Source: Planctomycetes bacterium MalM25 (GTDB lineage Bacteria; Planctomycetota; Planctomycetia; Pirellulales; Lacipirellulaceae). Taken from it: a stretch of DNA of 64,000 bases. Below, piece after piece: positions 49,029-59,108 of this stretch. Location of the stretch: positions 1,201,001-1,265,000 of the forward strand of contig CP036424.1 in assembly GCA_007745835.1 (NCBI GenBank), read 5' to 3'. The position numbers were made by a program, and so were the translations under genes. The stretch's first letter is position 1. Every line of letters starts with the position of its first letter. The notes beneath the pieces were generated by a model. It did not search any database, was not told the origin of the DNA, and was given only the letters and a program-made list of their open reading frames with translations.

Positions 49029-49688
49029 CTAATCGCGATCCGTCGGCAGCAGGCCCTTCTCGATCGCCACTCTGACGAGTTCCGCAGCGCCCCGGACCCG
49101 GAGCTTGTGCATGAGGTTGGAGCGGTGCGATTCGATCGTCTTGACGCTCACCCCCAGCCTGCTGGCGATGCGGCGGTTCGTGTCGCCCTGCGCCACGGCT
49201 TGGAGCACCTCGTGCTCTCGCGGAGTCAACGTGCAGGGGGGCTCGGCGTGATGGCCTACCAGCAGGGAGGAGACCCCGGGGCTGTAGAAACGGCGTCCCG
49301 CGCTCGCCTCGATCACCGCCTTGCTGAGGTCGTCGAAGACCTCTTCCTTGAGCACGTATCCCAGCACGCCCGCCTCGGCGGCGGCGACGGCCTGCACGGG
49401 GTCGCGGCTGCTGGTCAGGATGACGGCCGCCGCCCTTGGCGTTGCCTCCCGCCACGCCCTGAACAGTTCCAAGCCCGAGCGCCCCGGTAGATTCAAGTCG
49501 ATCACCGCCACGTCGGGCGCGGCGTCGATCAACGGGGGCAACGCCTCGACGCCGTGGGAAGCCTCGCAGACGACCTCGATGCGGCCGTCCTCGGAGAACA
49601 AGGAGGCGAGACCCTGCCTGAAGATGGCGTGGTCTTCCACCAGCGCGACACGCACCGGCCGTCCGTTCTGTGAGGGGTCGTTGGACAC
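49029..49688 (-). CDS. LuxR/NarL-type response regulator
   Basis: A 219-residue regulator with a receiver domain (VALVEDHAIFRQGL, phosphoacceptor in AVIDLNLPGRSG, switch Lys in VLKEE) and a C-terminal GerE helix-turn-helix (LTPREHEVLQAVAQGDTNRRIASRLGV). It is 13 bp downstream of a cognate-looking sensor kinase gene. The target genes are not indicated. Confidence 0.93.
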   Translation of the reverse strand: MSNDPSQNGRPVRVALVEDHAIFRQGLASLFSEDGRIEVVCEASHGVEALPPLIDAAPDVAVIDLNLPGRSGLELFRAWREATPRAAAVILTSSRDPVQAVAAAEAGVLGYVLKEEVFDDLSKAVIEASAGRRFYSPGVSSLLVGHHAEPPCTLTPREHEVLQAVAQGDTNRRIASRLGVSVKTIESHRSNLMHKLRVRGAAELVRVAIEKGLLPTDRD

Positions 49689-49701
49689 GCCAGAGTTCGT
49701 A

Positions 49702-51585
49702 TCAGGAAACCCGGGGTAAATCTACCTCGACGACGACCCCGGTGGGCGAGCGCCGCGTGATGCGGCTGCGGCCGCCCAGGAGTTCGGCCCGATCGCGGAT
49801 GTTGCCCAGCCCGTGACCGGCGGCGGGCGTCTCGGACTGGCCGAAGCCGCGCCCGTCGTCCTCGATCCGGAGCCCCCACCCGGCCGGCAAGGCCTGGACG
49901 GTCACCCAGGCACGCGACGCCTCGCCGTGGCGGATCGCGTTGGTCAAAGCCTCTTGCACGATCCGATAGACGTGCGGCTTCATGCCGTCGGGCAGGTCGC
50001 GATCGTCGGGGGTTAGGACCTCGGTCTCGAGGCCCACACGCGTCGCGAGTTGCTCCGCGTACCACCGGATCGACTCGCCGAGCGTGCGATCGAAGAGGAA
50101 CTTCGGCTGCAAGTCGTGCGACACGTCACGCAGTTCGTCCGCCGCTTGCCCGAGGCCGTCCGCCAGGGTATCGACCATCTTGGCAAGCTCGGCGTCCGAC
50201 TTGGCGGCGCGTCGGCTCAGGAGCTGCGCCCCGAGCCGCGAGGCGTGCAACGACTGGGCGACTCCATCGTGCAGCTCGCGTGACAGCCGCTCGCGTTCTT
50301 GCTCTTGCGCCGAGAGCACGCGCGTGGAGAGCTGGGTGACCGACTTCTGGGCGCTATGGTACGCGGAGACGGCGCCCAGCAGCATGCTGAACCGGAAGAC
50401 CCACATCATGAAGAGCGGCGCCATCCACCGCCAGAGGCCGGGCGGCGAGAGCGCCGCCGTGTCGAGCGGGTACTGAGCGGCGAGCCAGATCACCATCGCC
50501 AAGCCGGTCGCCACCGGCAGGGCGCCCGGTTTGCGTCGGATGACGGCGGCGCCGACGACGTAGACCATCAGGACCAGGACGGCCATCGAGCTGGCGCGCG
50601 AGGCCATCGTGAGGAACACGCCCAGCGAGGTTGTCGGGCCAACGCTAGACGCCGGCAGCAGCCAACGGATCGTCAGCACCAGGACGCACGGCGCCGCGCA
50701 CAGCCAGCACCACCGTGGCAGCGGGTGGCGGAACAGCAGCACCACATAGACCAGCAGCGCGACGGTCGAGAGCACCCCGGCGGTCACGCCGAACACCAGG
50801 TTCGCCAGCGCGATCCCTTCCCCTTTGCCGTCGAACAGGTTGGCGAGCGTCAGGTTGAGGGGGGAGCAGAAGAGCAAGACCTCCGACACCAACAGCGCGA
50901 GCACGTCCTTCTGCCGAACGAGCAACCACAGCACCAGCGACGCCAACACAAACACCGCGGAGACCCCCAGGTCGAGTCCGCGGAGCATGCGGAACAGCCG
51001 CTCTTCGGGCTGAGCGCCGCGCAACAGCTGCTCGTACTCGCCGATCAGGACCGGGCCGACCACCTCGATCGCTTCGCCGACCGACCGCTGCACTCGGAGG
51101 GCCAGCAGGTTCTCGCCCTCGGCGTCGAGCAGGCCGTCGGGTAACGGGTAAACGCGCACCGTCGGGTCCAAGAGCGGCTTGCCCCATCCGATCTCGCCGG
51201 TGGCGCCGATCCGCTCGCCGTTGAGATAGACCGCGTCGTTCCGGTAGACGATTCCGAGCCGGATGCCCAGGCCTTCGCTCGGAAGTCGGTCCGGCACGCG
51301 GAAGCGGAACCGACCCCACAGGGCCTGGAACCCGCCCCGATCAGGCGGGGCAGGCCAGACGCCGGGGAACGCGGCTTGGCGCCACCCCGAGTCGTCGGTC
51401 TCGGGGTGCGCGTACTCGTCGTGGTCGTCGCTGCTGACCGCGATCGGGCCGGCAAGGGGCGCCGGAGCGGTGGCGTGATCCGCCCCGTTCGATCGGGCCG
51501 CGAGCAACGCCACCAACACGATCGCAGCCCCGCCCGCGGGGACAGGCAAACGAACGAACTGGACCGCGTCGAGGAGCCGATTCAT
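49702..51585 (-). CDS. 7TMR-DISM-type sensor histidine kinase (NarX-like core)
   Basis: A 627-residue kinase. A signal-like N-terminus and a periplasmic beta-rich domain (about 35-190, of the 7TMR-DISM extracellular kind) are followed by six or seven hydrophobic segments (about 195-400). The HisKA_3 segment has the phosphoacceptor in ERLSRELHDGVAQ. A HATPase region carries EALTNAIRHG, IEDDGRGF and GHGLGNIRDRA. It likely senses small extracytoplasmic molecules and phosphorylates the adjacent NarL-type regulator. The extracellular domain may bind carbohydrate, judging from family data. Confidence 0.88.
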   Translation of the reverse strand: MNRLLDAVQFVRLPVPAGGAAIVLVALLAARSNGADHATAPAPLAGPIAVSSDDHDEYAHPETDDSGWRQAAFPGVWPAPPDRGGFQALWGRFRFRVPDRLPSEGLGIRLGIVYRNDAVYLNGERIGATGEIGWGKPLLDPTVRVYPLPDGLLDAEGENLLALRVQRSVGEAIEVVGPVLIGEYEQLLRGAQPEERLFRMLRGLDLGVSAVFVLASLVLWLLVRQKDVLALLVSEVLLFCSPLNLTLANLFDGKGEGIALANLVFGVTAGVLSTVALLVYVVLLFRHPLPRWCWLCAAPCVLVLTIRWLLPASSVGPTTSLGVFLTMASRASSMAVLVLMVYVVGAAVIRRKPGALPVATGLAMVIWLAAQYPLDTAALSPPGLWRWMAPLFMMWVFRFSMLLGAVSAYHSAQKSVTQLSTRVLSAQEQERERLSRELHDGVAQSLHASRLGAQLLSRRAAKSDAELAKMVDTLADGLGQAADELRDVSHDLQPKFLFDRTLGESIRWYAEQLATRVGLETEVLTPDDRDLPDGMKPHVYRIVQEALTNAIRHGEASRAWVTVQALPAGWGLRIEDDGRGFGQSETPAAGHGLGNIRDRAELLGGRSRITRRSPTGVVVEVDLPRVS

Positions 51586-51685
51586 GCCGCCAAGCTAACT
51601 CGCCGTCATCGCTCATGCCACCTCGCCAGGCGAGCCTCTTGAGGGCCTCTTCGCGATCGAATCGGCGGGCGCTCTCCTCTCGGTA

Positions 51686-52717
51686 TCAACGCAGATCACG
51701 CCGGTGCAGCGAGGCCAGCAGGGCCAGCAACGCCAGGGCGCCGGTTGCCGGCTCGGGCACGATCCCGCCGGGCAGCAGCAGGGTGGCGCCGGGCGTGAGC
51801 ACCTCGATCGAAACGCTCAGCGTGTTCGTGCTGCTCAGCAGAGCCGTGCCGGGCCCGTCGACGTCCGCGGCGCCGTCGCCAAACAGCCCGAGGCCATAGG
51901 TGTTGCCGGGCATGAGCTGGGTTTCGATCGTGTAGAGGAACGAGGCGATGTCTCGCGCGTCGGGTTCGGCGTTCTCGGGGCCGGTGAAGAAGCTCTCGGA
52001 GACGTCCGTCTCCCCCTCTTCTCCGCGCGTGAAGCTGGAGAAGACGCCCTCGTCGTCCGTGAAGTAGAAGCCCGACACCCCGTCAACGAACATCGGGTTC
52101 TCCGTGTCGGTCACATTGATCAGCGCCCCGGCGATCCCTTCGCTGACGCTGCCGCTCCCGTCCACGTCGAAGTAGCTGAACAGGTCGATCGTCATCCGCA
52201 CGTCGATCGGATCGTCCGTCTCGCCCATCGGGTAGAACGGCGCGTACCCCTTGCCTTGGCCGAACACGTTCACGAAGCCGGTGAACTCTTGAGACAGATC
52301 GAACAGCTTACGCTGGTTGAGCGTGACCTTCGAGAAACCACCGCCGAAGCTCCCCTCGCCCTCGATGCTCTGCCAGATGGCGGCGTCCTGCACGAAGGGC
52401 GGGGGCGTGATCGGGGGACTGAATAGGTCTTCCAACGACTGCCCGCCGGTGGGCAGGTCGGCGCCGTTCACGAAGTCGGGGATCTGGGCGACCTGCTCCG
52501 GCGAGGCCATGAAGCCCTCGAAGCCGGTTGCGATCGTCGGTTGGAATTCGTCCGTGTAGGACAGCTCGGTACCGAAACCAAAGTAATGGTCCAGGAAGCC
52601 GACCGATTGCGTGTCGAACAGTTCGCAATCGATCGGCTGGATCGGGAAGGTCGCCAGGGCGGGTGACGAGAGCAGCATCGCGACCAGCATCAATGCCGGA
52701 TTCGGGTAGGACCTCAT
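51686..52717 (-). CDS. PEP-CTERM secreted protein
   Basis: A 343-residue exported protein. Signal peptide LMLVAMLLSSPALA, an acidic mature region, and a C-terminal IVPEPATGALALLALLAS-LHRRDLR sorting signal with the PEP motif, hydrophobic helix and basic end. The body has DVDGSGSVSEGIAG, a possible calcium loop, and repeated Asp/Gly turns. No known enzyme motif was recognised. The adjacent 289-bp upstream gap shows no gene. Confidence 0.75.
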   Translation of the reverse strand: MRSYPNPALMLVAMLLSSPALATFPIQPIDCELFDTQSVGFLDHYFGFGTELSYTDEFQPTIATGFEGFMASPEQVAQIPDFVNGADLPTGGQSLEDLFSPPITPPPFVQDAAIWQSIEGEGSFGGGFSKVTLNQRKLFDLSQEFTGFVNVFGQGKGYAPFYPMGETDDPIDVRMTIDLFSYFDVDGSGSVSEGIAGALINVTDTENPMFVDGVSGFYFTDDEGVFSSFTRGEEGETDVSESFFTGPENAEPDARDIASFLYTIETQLMPGNTYGLGLFGDGAADVDGPGTALLSSTNTLSVSIEVLTPGATLLLPGGIVPEPATGALALLALLASLHRRDLR

Positions 52718-53006
52718 GGTGATAACTCTTGTGGCGGTGGGTGCTAGGAGGCAAAGCAGACCCCCTCTGTACTCTTGGGGCCCGCATACATCCTGAGGCT
52801 ACCTGGGGCCTCGGCATCGAGCCTCCGTAGTCACCCCGAGAGGCGCCTAGGGTTTACCCCCAGCACATCTGTACACGCTGTTGGACGGCCGCCCGCCGCA
52901 CTGTCCGGGGCCTTCCTCGGATTGCTCAGGATTCCGCCGGCTTTGATTGAGCATGCCCATTCGGCTGCTAGCCAAGGCGATCGCAAGCCATAGGCCTTCA
53001 GACGGT

Positions 53007-56000
53007 CTAGAGAGTGATCGACAGCGCGAGCGAGTCGATGTCGCCGGCGACGGGCGGCTTGTCGTCGTCACCGTCCAAAGTAGCAAAGGCTTCGTCGGCG
53101 GCTTCTTCTTGCAGGGGTGAGGGACGGTCGTCGAGCAGCAAGGCCTCGTCCCGGAGGAAGGCGACGGGGAGGCTGTCGGCTAGGCGGGGCGAGGCGTCGT
53201 CGGATGCCGGTTGGGGGTCGACTGTCGGGGCTTGGGCAAGGGCCGGGCTCGCTGGCGATTCGATCGAGAACAGGAGGTTGTCGATATAGAACGAGGGCGA
53301 TGCGCTCGGCGTGTTCTTGTGGTTGACGATGATCAACGGGTTGATCGTCGAGCCTTGCGAGGTGTCGATCGTCCCCGTCGCCGTGACCGTCGTCCAGGAG
53401 TCGAGCACGGCGCCGGAGTTCATCGTGGTCCAGTCCGAAGGGCCGTACCCCGCGTTGAGATAGACCGTGTCATCACTAAGTGGTTGCGTTGAGTCGACGT
53501 AGTAGTCGAACGAGAAGGTGTACTCCATCCCGTCGTAGGCGCTGACATCGAGGTCGGGCCCACCCGGGTTGATGTTGTCGTACTGATTCCGGCCGTTGGT
53601 GACCCACTGGCCGATCGTCCCCATGCCGGTGCCAAAAGGATCGGCGAGGGCGGTGACCGCGGCGCCGTCCGTGCTGGCCGGGGGCGCCATGTCTTCCCAG
53701 AGCACCACCGGCGGTGGGTCGGCGAGTTCGACCACCAGCAAGGGCCGAATAGCGGCGTTGCCGTTCTCGCTCGAGGCGAAGGCCGCGTCGCCGCCGCTGG
53801 TCGCGCCGTCGCTGTCGATGACGAACGAGACTAGCTCGCCGGCGACCACGGCGCTCGACACGTCGAACACGTAGGTCTGGCCGATCACGAAATCCCCGGT
53901 GATCTCGTCCAGCAGGGTGGTCTTGGCCGGCGCATTAGCGGTTGTGAGCGTGGTCTCGGTCCAGGTGTCGGAGCCTCCTTCGTACACGCGGATGCGCATC
54001 CCGCTGCCCGCGTCGCCCGAGACGGTCAGCCGGAGCGTGGCGCCGGTGATGTCTTGGTCCGGCGTTTCGGGCACGTTGAACTTGAGGTAGGACGTGCGGG
54101 TGCGGCTTGCGCTGCTCTCAACTCGCAAGAGCGTGTCGTTGAGCGTGGAGGTCTGCTGGATGTAGGCGTCGTCCACCGCGGAGAGCACCAACCCATCGCC
54201 CGGATCGATCGGCGTGTTGGAGCCGGGCGTAAAGAAGTAGCGGATTGATTCCGACGCGACGGTCACGAACTTCACCACCAAGTCGTCGCCGTCGACCCAG
54301 TACCCTGGCCCGGAGAGGGTCTCCAGCTCCGCCAGCGTGGCCACCTGGGTGGTTAAGGTCTTTTGGCCGCCGTTGAATCGGTTGCGGCTCTCCAGCACCC
54401 GGACATCGCCGGCAACGCCCTGGAATCGGATGATGCTGCTTTCGGTGATGCTCGCGGGGTTCGTGTTGCCCAGCTGAATCCGATAAAGGATCTCGAACCC
54501 ATCGCCGTAGCTGGCCGGCCCGCTCGGGAAGGCGATCGTGTAGATCTCGTTGTTCGCCTTCAGGATGGTGCGGTGCGAGTCGTCCGAGCTCTCGGTGTCG
54601 GACTCGCCGTCCGGCGCCACGAGCGTGAGCTGGCCCTGGTTGTTGCCGTCAAACTCGATCCGGAAGTTTGCGTAGAGATCATCGGAAAGCCAAGCGTCCC
54701 AGCCGTTAGGTTTGACATCTCCGCTGTCGATCAGGAACTGATTATCCGGCAACAGCACGCTGCCCGCGACCCCACCTCCGTGACCGGTCAGAGTGCCGTC
54801 CACGTCGTAGATGGCGGTCGGCGCCTGGAAGTCAAAGGTGTCTCGGCTGGCTGAGTACTCGGTGCCGTCGCGTTCCGAGATGCTCAGCTGCTCCTTAGTG
54901 CCATCGTCCTCGTAGGAGGTATTGCTGACATACACGTGCGTGTTACGCAGCGCCCCGCCATGATTGCGGAAGACGTGGGCGCTGTCGCCCCGGTTGAAGC
55001 CGGCGAAGTGGGTGCCGTCCATCGTGTTGGGGCCGTCGTAGAGCGATTGCCCCGTCACCACGTCGTCCAGGTCGGCGTTGCCCCGGCTGTGACCGACGTA
55101 GATCGTGTCGTTGATGCTCTGCGAGAACGTGATGAACGTGCTCGTGAAGTTGTCCGCGAACTTGAACTCGTTGAACTCGGCGTAGCGACCACGATGATAG
55201 ACCCCGATCTCGTGCTTGGTGGCGGTGAAGTTGCTGAAGACGGGCATGACCTGCTGCCCGTTGGCGTCCTCGGGCTGATAGGCCCGGCCGAAAGAGTTGT
55301 TCAGCAACGTCGCCCCAACTTCCGATTCAAGGTCCATCCCGCGGTCCATGTTGAAACCGACGTGGGACGAGTGCGAGCTGTTGTGGTCAAACAGCCCCAG
55401 GGGGGTCTCGTTGGCGTTGACGCCGTTGTACTGCGGATCGTCGGCCGAGGCGCCGATCGCAAACTCGGGCAGGATGAACCAGAAGCCCGTGCCGTCGACG
55501 CCGGCCGAGATGTTGCCGACCCAGGTGTTGTCCGGGTTGGTGATCCAGTAGGCGGATGAGCTCAAGAAGCGCATCGGGTTCTGGCCAACGAAGTCGTGGG
55601 TGTCCACGATGAACGGGTCGTTCACGTCGGGATAACTATCGCCCCCCGCGTCGGTCCGTCCGACCTTGTGGATTCCGAAGGCGATGTTCGAGAGGAACTG
55701 GTTGCCCGTCTCGACCCCGTCCTCCATGAAGAAGCCGTGGCCGTGGATGTCGTGGAGGACGTTGTTTTCGATCAGCAGGTTGTGCGTGCCGTGGACGGTG
55801 ACCCCGCGGTTGTTGGAGTTGGTGACGCTTGCGCCGCGGAGGACGTCGCCCGTCCGGTCGCCCGCGAGGTGCCAGTGGATCGGGTAGCGGCCCAGCCGGC
55901 CCGTCTGGCCCATGCGGTCGAACTGCACGCTGTCGATCGTGATCTGGCCGGCGGAGCCCATGATCATCGTGTGGGCGCCGAAGCCGTCGCTCAGGCCCGC

Positions 56001-57110
56001 GTTGAAACGCGCCCGGTCGCCGAACGCGTTGTCGGTGTCCTGCGAGGCGAGGCCCTCGATCCGCACGTTGCGGTTGAGCAACGCGACCTCCGCCCGCATG
56101 TCGACGTCCCACGTGCGGGTGTCGGGGCCGGCGGCCCCGCCGAAGTGGTCGGCCCACACGCCGTGGTCGGCGGCGTCGATCCCGTTCTGTCCGTCGCCCG
56201 CCCCGTTGATCTTGTTCTCGGTGTCGGCGCCGACGTGATCGCGCCAGAGCGTGTAGTCGATCGCGTTCACGACGCCGTCGCCGTTGAAATCGCCGCGCAC
56301 GCCGTCGCGTGTGTAGGTCTCGATCTCGCCGTAGTGCCGCTCGCCCAGCGGCGCGTCGAGCGTGAGCAGGACGGTCTGGTCGCTCTGGTACGTGGCGGCG
56401 GTGATCGTGCGGACCTCCTCGTCGCGGTAGTCGCGCGACGAGCTGGCGATGACGATCTGGTCGCCGACCTCCCAGTCGACGATCCTGTCGTTGATGTCCG
56501 CGGAGCCGTTGTGGTCGCGATCGATGAAGGCTTCGACGACGATCTGGTTGGCGCCCGCCTCGGCCGTCTGCGCGAGCTTGGTGAAGGTGAGCTTCTCCTC
56601 GCCGTAGAACTGCAGCCGGCCGCCGCCGGCCGCCATCAGGAAGCCGTTGTTGTTGGTGATCGTCCCCGCCCCCTCGACCGTGAACGACTCGGTCGGGTCG
56701 TCGCCGGTGAGGGTGACGACGAACTCGTTGGCGTCGTACCGGTTGAACTGGCTGCCGATCTGGAAGACGCCGCCGCTGTTCACGTGGATCCAGTCGGAGG
56801 TGAGCGTCTTGTCGACACCGGGCGACTCGGCGACGGCGAGCACGCCGCCGTTGACGACGATCTCCTTGGCGAGGTGGTCGTCGCCCGTGAGCGTCACGGT
56901 GCGCGACGCCGGGATGACCGCGCGGAGCGTGTCGTCCGGCACGCCGGCGCTCCAGGTGCTCGGGCTGTCCCAATCGCCGCTGGCGACCGCCGTGGTGACC
57001 GAGAGGAGGTGGCGCGTCTCGAGGGTTTCGATGCTCAAGTGAGAGCGTCGGATTGAGTTGCGCGATCGTCGCCATAGACGATCGCCGCTTCGCCCCTTGA
57101 ACCAGGACAT
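53007..57110 (-). CDS. Giant secreted G8/beta-helix protein with internal dockerin
   Basis: A 1367-residue protein. The start at 57110 follows GGAGG and gives the planctomycete motif ETLETRHLLS. Residues 40-150 look like a G8 domain (DWDSPSTWSAGVPD...VIPASRTVTL). An Asp/Asn-rich pair resembling dockerin sits near 270-320, in the middle. A parallel beta-helix then runs to about 620, with GRYPIHWHLAGD like the CEMIP/TMEM2 family, which act on hyaluronan in animals. A DNRLRE-type domain spans 977-1127 and a carbohydrate-binding-like module 1135-1290. The tail is acidic. Polysaccharide binding or cleavage outside the cell is plausible. Confidence 0.8.
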   Translation of the reverse strand: MSWFKGRSGDRLWRRSRNSIRRSHLSIETLETRHLLSVTTAVASGDWDSPSTWSAGVPDDTLRAVIPASRTVTLTGDDHLAKEIVVNGGVLAVAESPGVDKTLTSDWIHVNSGGVFQIGSQFNRYDANEFVVTLTGDDPTESFTVEGAGTITNNNGFLMAAGGGRLQFYGEEKLTFTKLAQTAEAGANQIVVEAFIDRDHNGSADINDRIVDWEVGDQIVIASSSRDYRDEEVRTITAATYQSDQTVLLTLDAPLGERHYGEIETYTRDGVRGDFNGDGVVNAIDYTLWRDHVGADTENKINGAGDGQNGIDAADHGVWADHFGGAAGPDTRTWDVDMRAEVALLNRNVRIEGLASQDTDNAFGDRARFNAGLSDGFGAHTMIMGSAGQITIDSVQFDRMGQTGRLGRYPIHWHLAGDRTGDVLRGASVTNSNNRGVTVHGTHNLLIENNVLHDIHGHGFFMEDGVETGNQFLSNIAFGIHKVGRTDAGGDSYPDVNDPFIVDTHDFVGQNPMRFLSSSAYWITNPDNTWVGNISAGVDGTGFWFILPEFAIGASADDPQYNGVNANETPLGLFDHNSSHSSHVGFNMDRGMDLESEVGATLLNNSFGRAYQPEDANGQQVMPVFSNFTATKHEIGVYHRGRYAEFNEFKFADNFTSTFITFSQSINDTIYVGHSRGNADLDDVVTGQSLYDGPNTMDGTHFAGFNRGDSAHVFRNHGGALRNTHVYVSNTSYEDDGTKEQLSISERDGTEYSASRDTFDFQAPTAIYDVDGTLTGHGGGVAGSVLLPDNQFLIDSGDVKPNGWDAWLSDDLYANFRIEFDGNNQGQLTLVAPDGESDTESSDDSHRTILKANNEIYTIAFPSGPASYGDGFEILYRIQLGNTNPASITESSIIRFQGVAGDVRVLESRNRFNGGQKTLTTQVATLAELETLSGPGYWVDGDDLVVKFVTVASESIRYFFTPGSNTPIDPGDGLVLSAVDDAYIQQTSTLNDTLLRVESSASRTRTSYLKFNVPETPDQDITGATLRLTVSGDAGSGMRIRVYEGGSDTWTETTLTTANAPAKTTLLDEITGDFVIGQTYVFDVSSAVVAGELVSFVIDSDGATSGGDAAFASSENGNAAIRPLLVVELADPPPVVLWEDMAPPASTDGAAVTALADPFGTGMGTIGQWVTNGRNQYDNINPGGPDLDVSAYDGMEYTFSFDYYVDSTQPLSDDTVYLNAGYGPSDWTTMNSGAVLDSWTTVTATGTIDTSQGSTINPLIIVNHKNTPSASPSFYIDNLLFSIESPASPALAQAPTVDPQPASDDASPRLADSLPVAFLRDEALLLDDRPSPLQEEAADEAFATLDGDDDKPPVAGDIDSLALSITL

Positions 57111-58009
57111 GGACCGATGGCCTCCATACTGAACAAGCGCGGCCACGGTTCCGGCGCGACCGGCTGCACGATTGAAAGAGAACGAGGCCAGGCGGCTTGA
57201 TCTAGCCGCACCGAGCCCCAGTCGGTTGATTGTATACAGTTGTGGCCATCGGCGACAGGAAATCTTCTCCCAGCCTGGATCGGATTTGGGAACGAGACGC
57301 ATTTTTCCCCTCTCGTAGCCTTGCAACCGGCCGCGGAGGCATCGCGACCCGTTGGCCAGGCAGGCGGGGAAGGCCCTCAGCTGGGTGCCTCAGGGCGACG
57401 CCTCCTGGGGGCGTTGCTCCCTAACTCCAGAACGTCCTGTGCTGGAAGGCTGTCTGATTAGGAACCTTGCTTTGTGAAGGCTTCCCCCGGATCGCGGCGT
57501 TGCTGCGAGCCGATGGGCTATGGGTCAATCGTATGCCGGGGCGAACGCCTATGGCGTCGCGGGGGGCTGAAGGTCTCGTGGAAACGGACGAGGGGCAGTG
57601 GCTGGCCGGTGGTTCGTGCGCCGGCTGCGGCCTCAGGAGAAAGGCGCGTTAGGGTCGACGACTTCGTGATGTACGAGGCGACGAAGGGGTCGTGATCTCT
57701 TTGCTTGACCGGGGTCAGACGGCCACCGCTATGGCAAGGAGGGGGAGACAGCATGCGCCTCAAGGAAAGTCGAAGCGATGGAGAAGCTCGCTGGCATCCT
57801 CACTAATGCCAGGGGGGAGGACTGCGACCGCTCACGACCTCAGCTGGTCGTTCAGTTGCCGCTGGGCACGCCTCGCTCACCATCACGATGGCCTGTAACA
57901 ACGGTGGATCGGCTGTGGCAGGTCGCCGGCGAAGCGGGGCACGGGTGCCAGTTATGGCGCACCTCGACGGGGCGATGACGGAAAAGGCCTAAAACCCCTT
58001 CTCCTGTAG
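57111..58009. other. Unassigned 900-bp intergenic region
   Basis: No ORF here has a convincing start, family or composition. Short direct and inverted motifs occur (such as GAGGCA near 57340 and TGCCTC near 57388). I looked for RNase P RNA, tmRNA, SRP RNA and 6S signatures and found none. It may hold an unannotated RNA or regulatory DNA, or be decayed sequence. Confidence 0.45.
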
Positions 58010-58083
<74 letters not shown>

Positions 58084-58169
58084 AAAGGCAGCGATAGCAA
58101 CAACTTACGTGATACGGGGCGGGGGTCCAAGCGGCGGGTCGATCGCCCCCGATGGGCCTCCCGCGTTGC

Positions 58170-58535
58170 TCAGGCCTTCTTCTTCCGCGTTCGGGACGAG
58201 GCGGGCTTGGCTTGGGCGTCGTCTTTGACACGCAGGAGGGTGTTCGCCCAGAAGCCGTCGTAGCGGCTGATCCAGCGCTCGACGACCTTGCGAAGCGGCG
58301 CCGCGTTGAGCGAGTTGATTCGCTTGCGGCCCTCGGCCCGGGCGTTCACCAGTCCCGCTTCGCGCAGGACCTCGACGTGCTTCATCACGCCGAAGCGGGT
58401 TAGGTGCGGGAACCGCTCGACCAACTCGGAAGTCGTCCGCGGCCCGTCGCGCAACGCGTCGAGCACCTCCCGCCGCGTGCTGTCGGCGAGGGCTTTCCAA
58501 ATGGCGTCGTCGTCGATGGCGGGCTGGCGACTCAC
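58170..58535 (-). CDS. ArsR-family transcriptional regulator
   Basis: A 121-residue winged-helix protein (IWKALADSTRREVLDALRDGPRTTSEL, then TRFGVMKHVEVLREAGLV). It has no CxC metal motif, so it is of the non-metal ArsR type that commonly accompanies SRPBCC (AHSA1) proteins. Its start overlaps the SRPBCC stop by four bases. It probably autoregulates the pair. The C-terminus is Lys-rich. Confidence 0.9.
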   Translation of the reverse strand: MSRQPAIDDDAIWKALADSTRREVLDALRDGPRTTSELVERFPHLTRFGVMKHVEVLREAGLVNARAEGRKRINSLNAAPLRKVVERWISRYDGFWANTLLRVKDDAQAKPASSRTRKKKA

Positions 58536-58963
58536 TCGGCGGACTGTTTGACCTTCTCGAGGAGGCTGTTCCAGCCGAAGACGACCCCCTCGCGGTGCTC
58601 CGGATCGATCCGGCCGATCGCTTGGTGCCGGACCATCAACTCCACTCCGCCGGCGATTGGGGTCAGGCGGAACTGCACGTGGCCCGCGACGGCGTAGGAC
58701 ATGAACAGCGGCCCCTGGATCTCAAGCAGCGTCGGCGGCTTGATCACCTGCACGAAGCCCCACAAGTGCCCCTGCCCCCCATTCAAGTCGCGGAACCATC
58801 GCCCGCCCGGCCACTCCTCCAGGACCATCGGCATGGGGCGGTTGTCGGGCGTGGAATTGTTCGAGGTGAGCCGCTCGAGGAGCGCCCGGTAGGCGTCGCC
58901 GGGGGCGGCTTGGATTTCGACGGTCTGGGTCAGATCGAGCACCAGGTCTTCGGCGACTGGCAT
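58532..58963 (-). CDS. SRPBCC (AHSA1-like) domain protein
   Basis: A 143-residue START-like protein: LTQTVEIQAAPGDAYRALLERL, LEEWPGGRWFRD, LWGFVQVIKPPTLLEIQGP, and a terminal WNSLLEKVKQ helix. The fold forms a hydrophobic ligand cavity. The start at 58963 follows GAGG. It is upstream of and overlaps the ArsR gene. Ligand unknown. Confidence 0.88.
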   Translation of the reverse strand: MPVAEDLVLDLTQTVEIQAAPGDAYRALLERLTSNNSTPDNRPMPMVLEEWPGGRWFRDLNGGQGHLWGFVQVIKPPTLLEIQGPLFMSYAVAGHVQFRLTPIAGGVELMVRHQAIGRIDPEHREGVVFGWNSLLEKVKQSAE

Positions 58964-59108
58964 GATGAACCTCGGGAGCAAGTGGGGTTGTCGTTGGGCG
59001 GATTACATTATGTGACTTGACGGTCACGTATTCAACCGGCAAAATGCCGGCACCGGAGAACTGCGGCCGAGCCCGGCCAAACAAGAAAAATGACAGGGAA
59101 CCCAACCG

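Noticed and set aside
57111-58009. RNase P RNA, tmRNA, SRP RNA or 6S RNA in the large gap
   Set aside because: None of the conserved core motifs of these RNAs could be found by eye.
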